Source of the DNA: UBA1672 sp023140905
GTDB taxonomy: Bacteria; Pseudomonadota; Alphaproteobacteria; Micavibrionales; Micavibrionaceae
NCBI GenBank assembly: GCA_030636745.1
Contig: DAOVWH010000052.1
Location: 1-12,177 of the forward strand
DNA length: 12,177 bases
Direction: 5' to 3'
Shown piece by piece: positions 1 through 5,814 of this stretch. The first letter of the stretch is position 1. Each line of letters opens with the position of its first letter. The notes under the pieces were generated by a model. That model had not been told where the DNA came from and searched no databases. It was given only the letters and a program-made list of their open reading frames with translations. A program made the translations under genes and the position numbers.

Positions 1-1
1 G

Positions 2-127
2 AAGTTTAAATTTAAAAAAGAGCATTTTGCAGCCGATGTTAAGGAATCAGTAATCGAAATGCTGCGTGCCGGTGTGTCGGACTTTAGGACTGATGAGGAA
101 AAATATGCTGCTGCTACGTGTGAATAG
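2..127 (+). CDS. C-terminal end of an unrecognised protein (partial)
   Basis: An open frame enters from the left edge and ends at a TAG at 125-127. It gives 41 residues: a lysine/phenylalanine-rich start (KFKFKKEHF), then a probable amphipathic helix (AADVKESVIEMLRAGV), then an acidic tail ending AAATCE. The composition looks coding rather than random, and the frame stops just before the convergent gmk gene, where a gene end would be expected. I do not recognise the family and the fragment is too short to assign a function. Only 29 bp separate its stop from the gmk stop, with no clear hairpin terminator between them. A chance open frame of this length is possible. Confidence 0.45.
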   Translation, partial: KFKFKKEHFAADVKESVIEMLRAGVSDFRTDEEKYAAATCE

Positions 128-156
128 CTTGTTCCAGATAATTAGCTCATATACCA

Positions 157-801
157 CTAAAGCCCGTTTTTAAGTCCGCGGACAAAATCAGCTAGTCCAA
201 TCATCCGGTGGCGTTTTATGCGCTCAACATCCAGTATAAGCTGTGCTTTTGTGATGGTTTCATCGATATTCTGATTCACGATCACGTAATCATATTCCGT
301 ATAGTGCGATAATTCATCGCTGGCTTTGGCCATACGCCCGCGAATATCTGTATCTGATTCCAATGTTGTGCGGGAGCGTTTGCGCAAGCGGTCTTCTAAA
401 GCGGATTGAGAAGGAGGAAGAATAAAGACCGTAACCAGATCTTCGCGTGCGATTTCTGCAATTTGCTGGGTTCCTTGCCAGTCAATGTCAAAGATAACGT
501 CTTTGCCTTGAGATAAAGCATCTTCAACAGGTTTGCGCGGCGTACCGTAATAATTTCCAAAGACTTTGGCATATTCAAGCATTTCCCCATCATTAACCAT
601 GTGGTCAAATTCTGTGGTATCGACGAAATAGTAATCCTGTCCATGAACTTCTCCGGCACGGCGCTTGCGAGTCGTTGCAGAGATTGAAAGGATCATATCT
701 TGATTGTTTTTCAGTAATGCTCTGGTGATAGTTGTTTTTCCAGCCCCGGAAGGAGAGGACATTATATACATCAGGCCGCGTCTTTTAAGTTCCATATTCA
801 T
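157..801 (-). CDS. gmk: Guanylate kinase
   Basis: Cytoplasmic nucleotide kinase that converts GMP and ATP to GDP and ADP, an essential step in GTP supply. The 214-residue product has the P-loop SSPSGAGKTT at residues 15-24. The GMP-binding guanylate kinase signature follows from about residue 41: S-x-x-T-T-R, then R-x-G-E-x-x-G-x-D-Y-Y-F. A later basic lid region contains RLRKRSRTT. Length is typical for the family (about 205-215). The first ATG at 801 has no strong Shine-Dalgarno; Met3 or Met11 could be the real start, and the conserved core begins near Met11. In many alphaproteobacteria gmk follows yicC. Here the upstream neighbour is a divergent ArsR-type regulator instead. A 17-bp palindrome overlaps its probable -10 box. 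Identification is secure. Confidence 0.97.
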   Translation of the reverse strand: MNMELKRRGLMYIMSSPSGAGKTTITRALLKNNQDMILSISATTRKRRAGEVHGQDYYFVDTTEFDHMVNDGEMLEYAKVFGNYYGTPRKPVEDALSQGKDVIFDIDWQGTQQIAEIAREDLVTVFILPPSQSALEDRLRKRSRTTLESDTDIRGRMAKASDELSHYTEYDYVIVNQNIDETITKAQLILDVERIKRHRMIGLADFVRGLKNGL

Positions 802-832
802 TGCAAAATCTATTTTGGTTATTCTTGTCCAT

Positions 833-838
833 ATTATA
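833..838 (-). promoter_or_regulatory. Candidate -10 box of the gmk promoter
   Basis: On the minus strand positions 838-833 read TATAAT, a perfect -10 match 32 bp upstream of the gmk ATG at 801. No convincing -35 hexamer sits 16-18 bp further upstream. The box lies partly inside the 835-851 palindrome. Inferred from the sequence only. Confidence 0.4.
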
Positions 839-851
839 TCAAGTTGATATA
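835..851. promoter_or_regulatory. 17-bp palindrome over the gmk promoter
   Basis: A perfect dyad with arms TATATCAA and TTGATATA around a central G. It overlaps the candidate gmk -10 box, as repressor operators do. Its 8+1+8 geometry and TATAT/ATATA ends match the dyad at 1096-1112 in front of the ArsR-type gene, so the same regulator may bind both. That link is inference. Confidence 0.45.
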
Positions 852-1095
852 TAACCTAAACTTTGTGCCACAATAGCGCAATTGAAAAATTGTTCACAAC
901 ATTCTAGCAGTTTTACATTGAAATAAATGGAATGTGGTAAGTAAGGTTTGATCTCTTATACTAAAACAATTAACACAATAAGTTATAATATCACACATAT
1001 TATACATGGTATTGCTAATACACATGGACAATCATTGATTTAAATATGTGTTTGCCATGATAGTAAAAATATGATTTATAAGAGCTGTAAATTGT

Positions 1096-1112
1096 TATAT
1101 TATTATAATATA
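1096..1112. promoter_or_regulatory. AT-only palindrome and -10 box upstream of the arsR-type gene
   Basis: Arms TATATTAT and ATAATATA around a central T form a perfect 8+1+8 dyad. Within it, 1104-1109 read TATAAT, a perfect -10 hexamer on the plus strand, placing a start site near 1116. The -35 region is poor. BigR-type repressors are known to bind AT-rich palindromes that overlap their own -10 box, so this is the best candidate auto-operator. AT-rich DNA yields palindromes by chance more often than mixed sequence. Confidence 0.45.
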
Positions 1113-1121
1113 TAAAGAATA

Positions 1122-1152
1122 AGAGCACATAAATTGCTCTAGGTGGTTTTTT
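1122..1152 (+). terminator. Leader hairpin followed by T6, upstream of the arsR-type gene
   Basis: AGAGCA at 1122-1127 and TGCTCT at 1135-1140 form a perfect 6-bp stem with a 7-nt loop. Six bases later comes a run of six T (1147-1152). The ATG of the regulator is only 20 bp further on, so the structure would lie in its 5' leader. It could be a weak terminator or attenuator, the end of a short upstream RNA, or simply a stabilising stem. The stem is short and the T-run does not abut it, so confidence is modest. Confidence 0.35.
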
Positions 1153-1171
1153 CTAGGTATGAGAATTTAGT

Positions 1172-1480
1172 ATGGACATCAAAAAAATAGAACATAATGT
1201 GTCTCGTGCGGCGCGATTTTTGAAATCGGTGGCAAATGAGAAAAGGCTGTTGATTATCTGTATGTTATATAAAGGAGAAAAAAGCGTAGGCGAATTAGAG
1301 GAAGTTATTGATTTAAGCCAATCTGCTTTATCGCAACATTTGGCTAAGCTGCGTCGTGATAAAATTGTTTCTACACGGCGGGAAGCTCAAACTATCTACT
1401 ATTCTATCCTTGACGAAGCTGTGATAGTTCTTTTTGAAGCATTATGCGAATTATATTGCAATGAATCAGAAAACAAATAG
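1172..1480 (+). CDS. ArsR-family repressor, BigR/SqrR-like candidate persulfide sensor
   Basis: A 102-residue winged-helix DNA-binding protein. Helix 2 is ANEKRLLIIC (21-30). The recognition part is SVGELEEVIDLSQSALSQHLAKLRRD, ending near residue 63. The wing is STRREAQTIYYSI. Cys30 and Cys96 are 66 residues apart. As I recall them, the sensing cysteines of SqrR (41/107) and BigR (42/108) have the same spacing; there a per- or tetrasulfide link releases the protein from DNA. The ArsR metal-binding motif CxCxxC is absent, arguing against an arsenite sensor. Cys92 is an extra thiol. The Shine-Dalgarno is weak (AGGT around 1155). No typical target gene (rhodanese, persulfide dioxygenase, sqr, YeeE/YedE transporter) lies beside it. 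Its 3' end overlaps the convergent glycosyltransferase gene by 15 bp. Confidence 0.85.
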   Translation: MDIKKIEHNVSRAARFLKSVANEKRLLIICMLYKGEKSVGELEEVIDLSQSALSQHLAKLRRDKIVSTRREAQTIYYSILDEAVIVLFEALCELYCNESENK

Positions 1481-2452
1481 CCTTTTTGCTGCGTTGTTAT
1501 TTTCGATTACGCTAAAGAGATCAATAATTTTCTGAGGCGGTAAGTCACTGAGATTGTCTTTTTGCAGAACATAAACATTTTTTCCGTTTGGTGCGTGTTT
1601 TTTCGGATCTCCATGTGAGGAAAATAATACGATAGACGGACAATTTGTTGGCCCTATCATGTGCATTGGGCCTGTATCGTTGCCAATTGCACTATGTGCC
1701 TTATGAGCTAAAGCTATAATTTGGAACAAAGAAGTTTTTCCAGTCAGGTCCAAAGCATTCGGGCAGGTTTCTTTAATTGTTCGTGTTGTTTTCTTTTCTG
1801 TTTCTGTGCCAATAATCACAGGTTGATAGTTTTTATCAATGAGTGTTTGTGCAATATCTGCATAATAATGCTCAGGCCACCTTTTTTGTGGATGTTGCGC
1901 TGAGCATCCCGGTACAAGCAGCACAAAAGGTGGATGTAAGTCAAAAACAGAGAGATCTTCTTTGATCCATCTCATATCATCAATAGAAACATTATTTATA
2001 CCTGCTAAAGCCAGACTTTGTTTATGTCCTTCGAAAGCTGTGCCTTTTATGCGCGTAGGGTCTGTATTTCTGTGTGAAGCATTTTTTGCTATACCAATCC
2101 ATTCCGGACGTTTTTTACGGGGAAAGAGGCGAAAATAAAGAGATGTACGGTCATTATTCTGTAAGTCATAAACGCGGGTGAATTTCCCTTCTATCAAGCG
2201 TTTGCGCAAGGTAAGCCAGTCAGAAAAATCAAATAATTTTGGCTTTTCATCTAACCGGATTGCGTCAAAATAGCCGCTTTTTCGGGCGAGATCCTCGTAT
2301 GGTTTTGTTGTCAAAAGGGTTATATGCGCATTTTTATGATGATTACGTATTGCAGCCATAGGGCCTAATGCTTGGACAAAGTCTCCTAATGCGCTGAGTT
2401 TTATAACAAGAACGCGTTCTTCATAAGGATCATTGTTTACAGACAGTGTCAT
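1466..2452 (-). CDS. Glycosyltransferase family 9 protein (heptosyltransferase-like)
   Basis: Probable inner-membrane-associated transferase that adds heptose or a related sugar to LPS core or another surface glycan. The 328-residue product has the GT9 layout. The N-terminal Rossmann domain begins VLVIKLSALGDFVQALG (14-30), including the conserved Asp24. The second domain opens with FVLLVPGCSAQHPQKRWP (176-193). The donor-side motif IGNDTGPMHM spans 256-265. Length fits WaaC/WaaF-type enzymes (about 320-350). The exact acceptor and donor cannot be read from sequence. It is the second gene of an operon, 15 bp after the GT4-type gene, and has no obvious Shine-Dalgarno, so translation may be coupled to the upstream gene. 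Its last codons overlap the convergent repressor gene. Confidence 0.9.
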   Translation of the reverse strand: MTLSVNNDPYEERVLVIKLSALGDFVQALGPMAAIRNHHKNAHITLLTTKPYEDLARKSGYFDAIRLDEKPKLFDFSDWLTLRKRLIEGKFTRVYDLQNNDRTSLYFRLFPRKKRPEWIGIAKNASHRNTDPTRIKGTAFEGHKQSLALAGINNVSIDDMRWIKEDLSVFDLHPPFVLLVPGCSAQHPQKRWPEHYYADIAQTLIDKNYQPVIIGTETEKKTTRTIKETCPNALDLTGKTSLFQIIALAHKAHSAIGNDTGPMHMIGPTNCPSIVLFSSHGDPKKHAPNGKNVYVLQKDNLSDLPPQKIIDLFSVIENNNAAKRLFVF

Positions 2453-2467
2453 TTTGTTGCTCAGGCA

Positions 2468-3640
2468 TTATCCCATACAGGCATTATTTATCGTTTTGTT
2501 GCGCAAAATCTCAGCGTAAATATCCAGTGTTTTTTCAGTCATAATTTTCTTTGTGAAATGTTCTGCAACATGTCCCATTGATCGTGCAGCTAATATTGCG
2601 TGCTGTGTTGAACCGATAGATAGCGCTTCTTTAATAGCCTCTGCTAGAGCGTCTGGATCAGAGGGAGGAATAAGCCATCCTGTCATATTGGGAATAACAG
2701 TTTCTTTTGCTCCGCCATGGTCTGTGGCGATAATTGGTTTTCCCATTGCCTGCGCTTCAATCGGTACACGGCCAAAGCCTTCCGGCTCGGTGGAGGCTGA
2801 AACTACAATTGTAGATAGCATATAAGCTGCGGGCATGTCTGTGCATTGATCGACAATACGTACTCTTGTTCCAAGATCTTTTTTGTTAATCTCTTTTTCC
2901 AATTCTTTGCGGTAGTTTTTACGTCCCTGATCCGAGCCGATCATGACACAAAATACGTCATCACGTTCGAGCTTGGTCATTGCTTCGATCATGACATGAT
3001 GTCCCTTCCAGCGTGTAATTCGTCCGGGAAGCAATATTACGTATGCGGTGTCAGGGATACGCCATTTTTCTGCTAAATCAATCATACGCTCTGGTGAGAC
3101 AGCACCGGGATGAAAACGCTCTGCAGGAATACCGCGGTGGATTGTGCGAATGCATGATGGTTCTATCTTATAATTATCTTTCAAATATTGCGCAACATAA
3201 TTTGATATTGCGATAACGATTTCGCCTCGTGCAATAACGCTATTATAATAACGCTTGGTTTTGCCGGTAATGTTATATGGTGCATGGCATGTTGTCATAA
3301 AATGGCAATTTGTATTTTTGCAGGCATGCCAAGCGCTCCATGCTGGGGCGCGGCTGCGAACATGAATGATGTTAACATTATGCTTTTTAATTAGACGTTT
3401 TAGCCGCATGGTATTACAAAGCATAATAAGCGGATTTTTGCTGTGTACGGGCATATTGATGTATTGCGCACCAATACGTTCAAGCTCATTAATTCGATAG
3501 CCGCCATGAGAAACAACTATTGATTTTGCTCCGGCATCAACAATAGCTGCTGCCATATCAATACATCCTTGCTCAGCACCACCGGCACCAAGCTCAGGAA
3601 TAATCTGCATAATAACCAAGTCTTTTTTCTCATTATCCAT
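2468..3640 (-). CDS. Glycosyltransferase family 4 protein
   Basis: A 390-residue retaining glycosyltransferase of the GT-B fold, probably working on LPS core or another envelope polysaccharide. The N-terminal domain starts IMQIIPELGAGGAEQG, with the glycine-rich acceptor-side loop at 18-25. RSRAPAWSAW follows around 95-104. The donor domain opens with ILLPGRITRWKGHH (202-215). The diagnostic E-x7-E element is in EPEGFGRVPIEAQAMGKP (285-302), with Glu287 and Glu295 as the likely pair. DHGGAKE (307-313) is the usual nucleotide-sugar contact. No signal peptide or membrane segment is visible. It is the first gene of the two-gene glycan operon. No Shine-Dalgarno is evident before the ATG at 3640. 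Sugar specificity is unknown. Confidence 0.92.
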   Translation of the reverse strand: MDNEKKDLVIMQIIPELGAGGAEQGCIDMAAAIVDAGAKSIVVSHGGYRINELERIGAQYINMPVHSKNPLIMLCNTMRLKRLIKKHNVNIIHVRSRAPAWSAWHACKNTNCHFMTTCHAPYNITGKTKRYYNSVIARGEIVIAISNYVAQYLKDNYKIEPSCIRTIHRGIPAERFHPGAVSPERMIDLAEKWRIPDTAYVILLPGRITRWKGHHVMIEAMTKLERDDVFCVMIGSDQGRKNYRKELEKEINKKDLGTRVRIVDQCTDMPAAYMLSTIVVSASTEPEGFGRVPIEAQAMGKPIIATDHGGAKETVIPNMTGWLIPPSDPDALAEAIKEALSIGSTQHAILAARSMGHVAEHFTKKIMTEKTLDIYAEILRNKTINNACMG

Positions 3641-3734
3641 AGCTTAAAAATAATAGGGATTTCACCCTCTGGAAAGTCTTTTTGTAATTGTCTATGTATA
3701 AAAATGTATAGTTTTCTTAAGAGTTCATCAGTGT

Positions 3735-3740
3735 TAGAAT
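3735..3740 (+). promoter_or_regulatory. Candidate -10 box of the hydrolase gene
   Basis: TAGAAT (5 of 6 matches to TATAAT) ends 8 bp before the ATG at 3749. If used, transcription would start within a base or two of the start codon and give a leaderless or nearly leaderless mRNA. That would fit the absence of a Shine-Dalgarno. No good -35 is visible. Confidence 0.3.
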
Positions 3741-3748
3741 ATTTTATT

Positions 3749-4519
3749 ATGAGTGTTTCTTATCATACTAATAGCAGAGGAATCAAACTGGCTTACGTTC
3801 ACAGTAGAGCAAGCGGGGCAGGAGAGATCTTGCCTGCGGTAGTGTTTCTTGGTGGATTTAAGTCTGATATGTGCGGAAGTAAGGCGCTGTATTTGGAAGA
3901 ACGGTGCCGTAAACTTGGGCAGGAATATTTGCGATTTGATTATTCCGGGCATGGCCAATCTGAGGGAAATTTTGTAGATGGAACAATAGGCGGGTGGCTG
4001 GATGATGCGCGTGAGGTTATTACTCATACGATTCAAGTCCCGCAAGTTATTCTGGTTGGCTCATCTATGGGAGGCTGGCTGGCTTTGCGATTGTTATTGG
4101 ATTTACCGCAGGAAGAGATTCAAATTAAAGGTGTGATCGGCGTGGCTGCGGCTCCTGATTTCACCAAAGATATAGAAAAACATATAACATCAGAGCAACA
4201 CGCTGAACTTGAAGAAAACGGGCAAATTGAAGAACCTAATGAATATGGTGATGATCCGTATATTTTCACACGGGCCTTATTAGATGATGGACGCAAACAG
4301 AGCCTTTTAGATCCGGCGGAGCCTTATAAAATTAATGCAGTTCTTACGTTATTGCAGGGTAAACAAGATAATGCTGTCCATTGGAAAAAGGCTTTACAGA
4401 TCAGAGACGCATTTGAAAGATCGCAAGTTAATGTGATTTTTGTCGATGACGGGGATCACAGCTTGTCCCGTCTGGAAGATCTGATTTTGCTGGATAAGCA
4501 GATTTCTTGTATGTTCTAA
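3749..4519 (+). CDS. Alpha/beta hydrolase (serine hydrolase)
   Basis: A 256-residue cytoplasmic alpha/beta-hydrolase, probably an esterase, thioesterase or dienelactone-hydrolase-like enzyme; the substrate is unknown. Visible parts are the oxyanion-hole strand AVVFLGGFKSD (30-40), the FDYSGHGQSEG turn (63-73), and the nucleophile elbow GSSMGG with Ser106. The acid is likely Asp207 in LLQGKQD and the base His237 in DDGDHS, so the triad is complete. I chose the ATG at 3749 because homology-like sequence (SYHTNSRGIKLAY) begins there. The open frame runs back to 3569, but that part overlaps the divergent GT4 gene and looks non-coding. An intermediate ATG at 3704 is possible. No Shine-Dalgarno precedes any of these starts. 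It is divergent from the glycosyltransferase operon and convergent with the membrane-protein gene 33 bp downstream. Confidence 0.88.
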   Translation: MSVSYHTNSRGIKLAYVHSRASGAGEILPAVVFLGGFKSDMCGSKALYLEERCRKLGQEYLRFDYSGHGQSEGNFVDGTIGGWLDDAREVITHTIQVPQVILVGSSMGGWLALRLLLDLPQEEIQIKGVIGVAAAPDFTKDIEKHITSEQHAELEENGQIEEPNEYGDDPYIFTRALLDDGRKQSLLDPAEPYKINAVLTLLQGKQDNAVHWKKALQIRDAFERSQVNVIFVDDGDHSLSRLEDLILLDKQISCMF

Positions 4520-4552
4520 ATATGAGAGTCTTTACGTCCGAAATGCTTTTGG

Positions 4553-5152
4553 TTATTTACGTTTATATTTGTAGCCGTCATTTTTGCTGTTCTTTTTCCT
4601 GATTCCGTGAAATCTTTCCATTTCTCCTTTTTTCCTAAACAAAAAGCTCAGGATGGCATTAAGGAGGAATGCAATAATAAGAATAAGACCGGTAACATAT
4701 ATGGCTTTTTGCTCTAATAAAAATCCGATCCATTTAATTAATACGTTGGAATGTTCCTTGATTTCATCTCTTGGTTCAAAGGGAACTGTAGTTGTTATGC
4801 CATCATGTGAAGATGTTTGCGTGAAGCCTTCTGTTAAGGCATTTATTTCCGGGATGTTTTCTTCAATCTGTGGAGGCTGTGTTTCATCATTAGTACTTGC
4901 GCTATTTTTCATAGCTTTGGGAATCATGTTTTTTGAAATGGGATTTTCAGCAACTAATTTGTCTATTTCCGATGAGAATTTATGTACTTTTGATTTCCAT
5001 TGATCGTGGCTTTCTTTGTGATATTTGTCCCAAAGAACGCCGACATCGCTTATCCGGACGCCTTTGTCAGGATTCTGATAGTAAAGATATATATCATGTC
5101 CTACGCTGGCAAAGAATGGAACAAGAAGCAGGATGAAGAGGAATTTACGCAT
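4553..5152 (-). CDS. Unrecognised membrane protein with two transmembrane helices
   Basis: Not recognised. The 199-residue product starts MRKFLFILLLVPFFASVG, a hydrophobic anchor or uncleaved signal. Next come about 130 mainly polar residues, including an aromatic-rich conserved-looking stretch around 35-55 (SDVGVLWDKY, then HDQW) and an acidic linker (85-105) rich in Pro, Glu and Asn. A strong transmembrane helix follows at about 151-173. It ends in a very basic tail (RKK, RKKNSK, KYKRK). By the positive-inside rule both ends are cytoplasmic and the middle is periplasmic. I chose the start at 5152 because AAAGGA lies 6 bp upstream on the minus strand. The ATG at 5185 would add 11 residues before the hydrophobic segment. 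Function unknown; its neighbours give no hint. Confidence 0.7.
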   Translation of the reverse strand: MRKFLFILLLVPFFASVGHDIYLYYQNPDKGVRISDVGVLWDKYHKESHDQWKSKVHKFSSEIDKLVAENPISKNMIPKAMKNSASTNDETQPPQIEENIPEINALTEGFTQTSSHDGITTTVPFEPRDEIKEHSNVLIKWIGFLLEQKAIYVTGLILIIAFLLNAILSFLFRKKGEMERFHGIRKKNSKNDGYKYKRK

Positions 5153-5264
5153 CAGATATCCTTTGTGTTTATATGTCGCGATCATATTTCTTCATGCATC
5201 TTAACAATGAACGCATAATTAGCAAAGTGAAGACTTGAATTTTTTATTAAGAATGTCTACTCTT

Positions 5265-5330
5265 CGCCAATTCATAGTGGAGACGTGGTCCCGCTTGCGT
5301 AAGCAAGTAAAATCTCAAAAGATGAGGCTG
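5265..5330. repeat. tRNA-derived tandem repeat, copy 1 (66 bp)
   Basis: The unit is, in order: a leader (CGCCAATTCATAGT), the first ten bases of the downstream tRNA-Ser (GGAGACGTGG), a hairpin CTTGC-GTAA-GCAAG with a GNRA-type loop, then an ATCTCAAAAGAT element and GAGGCTG. GAGA of the tRNA part could also pair with TCTC after the hairpin, giving a nested stem-loop. Copy 2 follows without a gap. Confidence 0.9.
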
Positions 5331-5395
5331 CGCCAATTCATAGTGGAGACGTGGCCCTCTTGCGTAAGCAAGTAAGATCTCAAAAGACGAGGCTG
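5331..5395. repeat. tRNA-derived tandem repeat, copy 2 (65 bp)
   Basis: Nearly identical to copy 1, with one single-base deletion next to the tRNA-like part and a few substitutions. The hairpin CTTGC-GTAA-GCAAG is unchanged. Copy 2 carries GGAGACGTGGCC, the exact first 12 bases of the tRNA. It runs directly into a third, partial unit (5396-5422) whose GGAGACGTGGCC is the start of the intact tRNA gene. Confidence 0.9.
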
Positions 5396-5410
5396 CGTCG
5401 GGAATATAGT

Positions 5411-5498
5411 GGAGACGTGGCCGAGTGGTTTAAGGCGCACGCTTGGAAAGCGTGTAAGGGGTAACTCTTCGTAGGTTCGAATCCTATCGTCTCCGCCA
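5411..5498 (+). tRNA. tRNA-Ser (GGA anticodon)
   Basis: An 88-nt class II tRNA with encoded CCA. The acceptor stem GGAGACG (5411-5417) pairs perfectly with CGTCTCC (5488-5494). G5495 is the serine-type discriminator and CCA is at 5496-5498. The anticodon stem CACGC/GCGTG encloses TTGGAAA with anticodon GGA at 5445-5447, reading UCC/UCU serine codons. A long variable arm and the T-arm (AGGTTCGAATCCT) are present. Its first 10-12 bases are duplicated twice in the tandem repeats just upstream. I see no clear promoter immediately before it. TTGAAT at 5235-5240 upstream of the repeats is a weak -35 candidate, which would make the repeats part of the precursor. Confidence 0.96.
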
Positions 5499-5548
5499 TT
5501 GATATTTGTTCTATGTGGAGTGGTTACCGTGGCTATTACGATTAAAAT

Positions 5549-5576
5549 TTGACGTAATGCCCCTTATTATTATACA
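5549..5576 (+). promoter_or_regulatory. Candidate promoter for the permease transcript
   Basis: TTGACG (5549-5554) and TATACA (5571-5576) are separated by 16 bp, matching the -35 and -10 consensus at 5/6 and 4/6. Transcription from here would give a leader of about 230 nt that contains the three short ORFs. Confidence 0.4.
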
Positions 5577-5604
5577 GTGCCTAAAACTTTGAGAGGTATT
5601 AGTT

Positions 5605-5682
5605 ATGTGTTTAGCCTCACGATTTTCTGGAGTATGCTATAAAAAACTACAGGAGATAGACTTATGGGCAGTAGACACATGA
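5605..5682 (+). CDS. Possible 25-residue leader peptide
   Basis: ATG at 5605 is preceded by GAGAGG with an 8-bp gap. The frame encodes MCLASRFSGVCYKK and continues to a TGA at 5680-5682. Two cysteines are present. A second tiny ORF (5664-5702, preceded by AGGAG) overlaps its end and encodes MGSRHMTRAAFK. A third (5706-5738, preceded by AAGGG) encodes MCNECVIVVV. They may be leader peptides of the permease mRNA or chance ORFs. No conservation can be judged here. Confidence 0.2.
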   Translation: MCLASRFSGVCYKKLQEIDLWAVDT

Positions 5683-5814
5683 CTAGGGCAGCTTTTAAAT
5701 AAGGGATGTGCAATGAGTGCGTTATCGTTGTAGTTTAGTCCAGATTTCTAAATCCGTTACCATGCTTCTTGACGACGCGCTTGCCTTTGAAATTTCATCA
5801 AAAAGGACATCCGT

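Larger units (their letters stand above)
5499..5814. other. Leader region between tRNA-Ser and the permease gene
   Basis: This 316-bp stretch holds no long gene. It contains a candidate promoter (5549-5576) and three very short ORFs with plausible Shine-Dalgarno sites at 5605-5682, 5664-5702 and 5706-5738. The permease ribosome site, AAAAGGA, is near 5800. I saw no clear terminator for the tRNA. Confidence 0.5.

Noticed and set aside
3569..3748. Longer N-terminus for the alpha/beta hydrolase
   Set aside because: The extension overlaps the start of the divergent GT4 gene, reads as non-protein-like sequence and has no ribosome site; the family core begins at the ATG at 3749.
4653..5218. Plus-strand ORFs opposite the membrane-protein gene
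   Set aside because: The minus-strand frame has a good ribosome site, an anchor and a transmembrane helix; the plus-strand frames overlap each other and look like shadows.
5265..5410. CRISPR-like direct repeats
   Set aside because: Only two full units, adjacent and without unique spacers, and the repeat content is clearly related to the neighbouring tRNA.
5664..5814. Decayed gene fused in frame with the permease
   Set aside because: Reading through the stops gives no coherent protein-like sequence, so a pseudogene is not supported.
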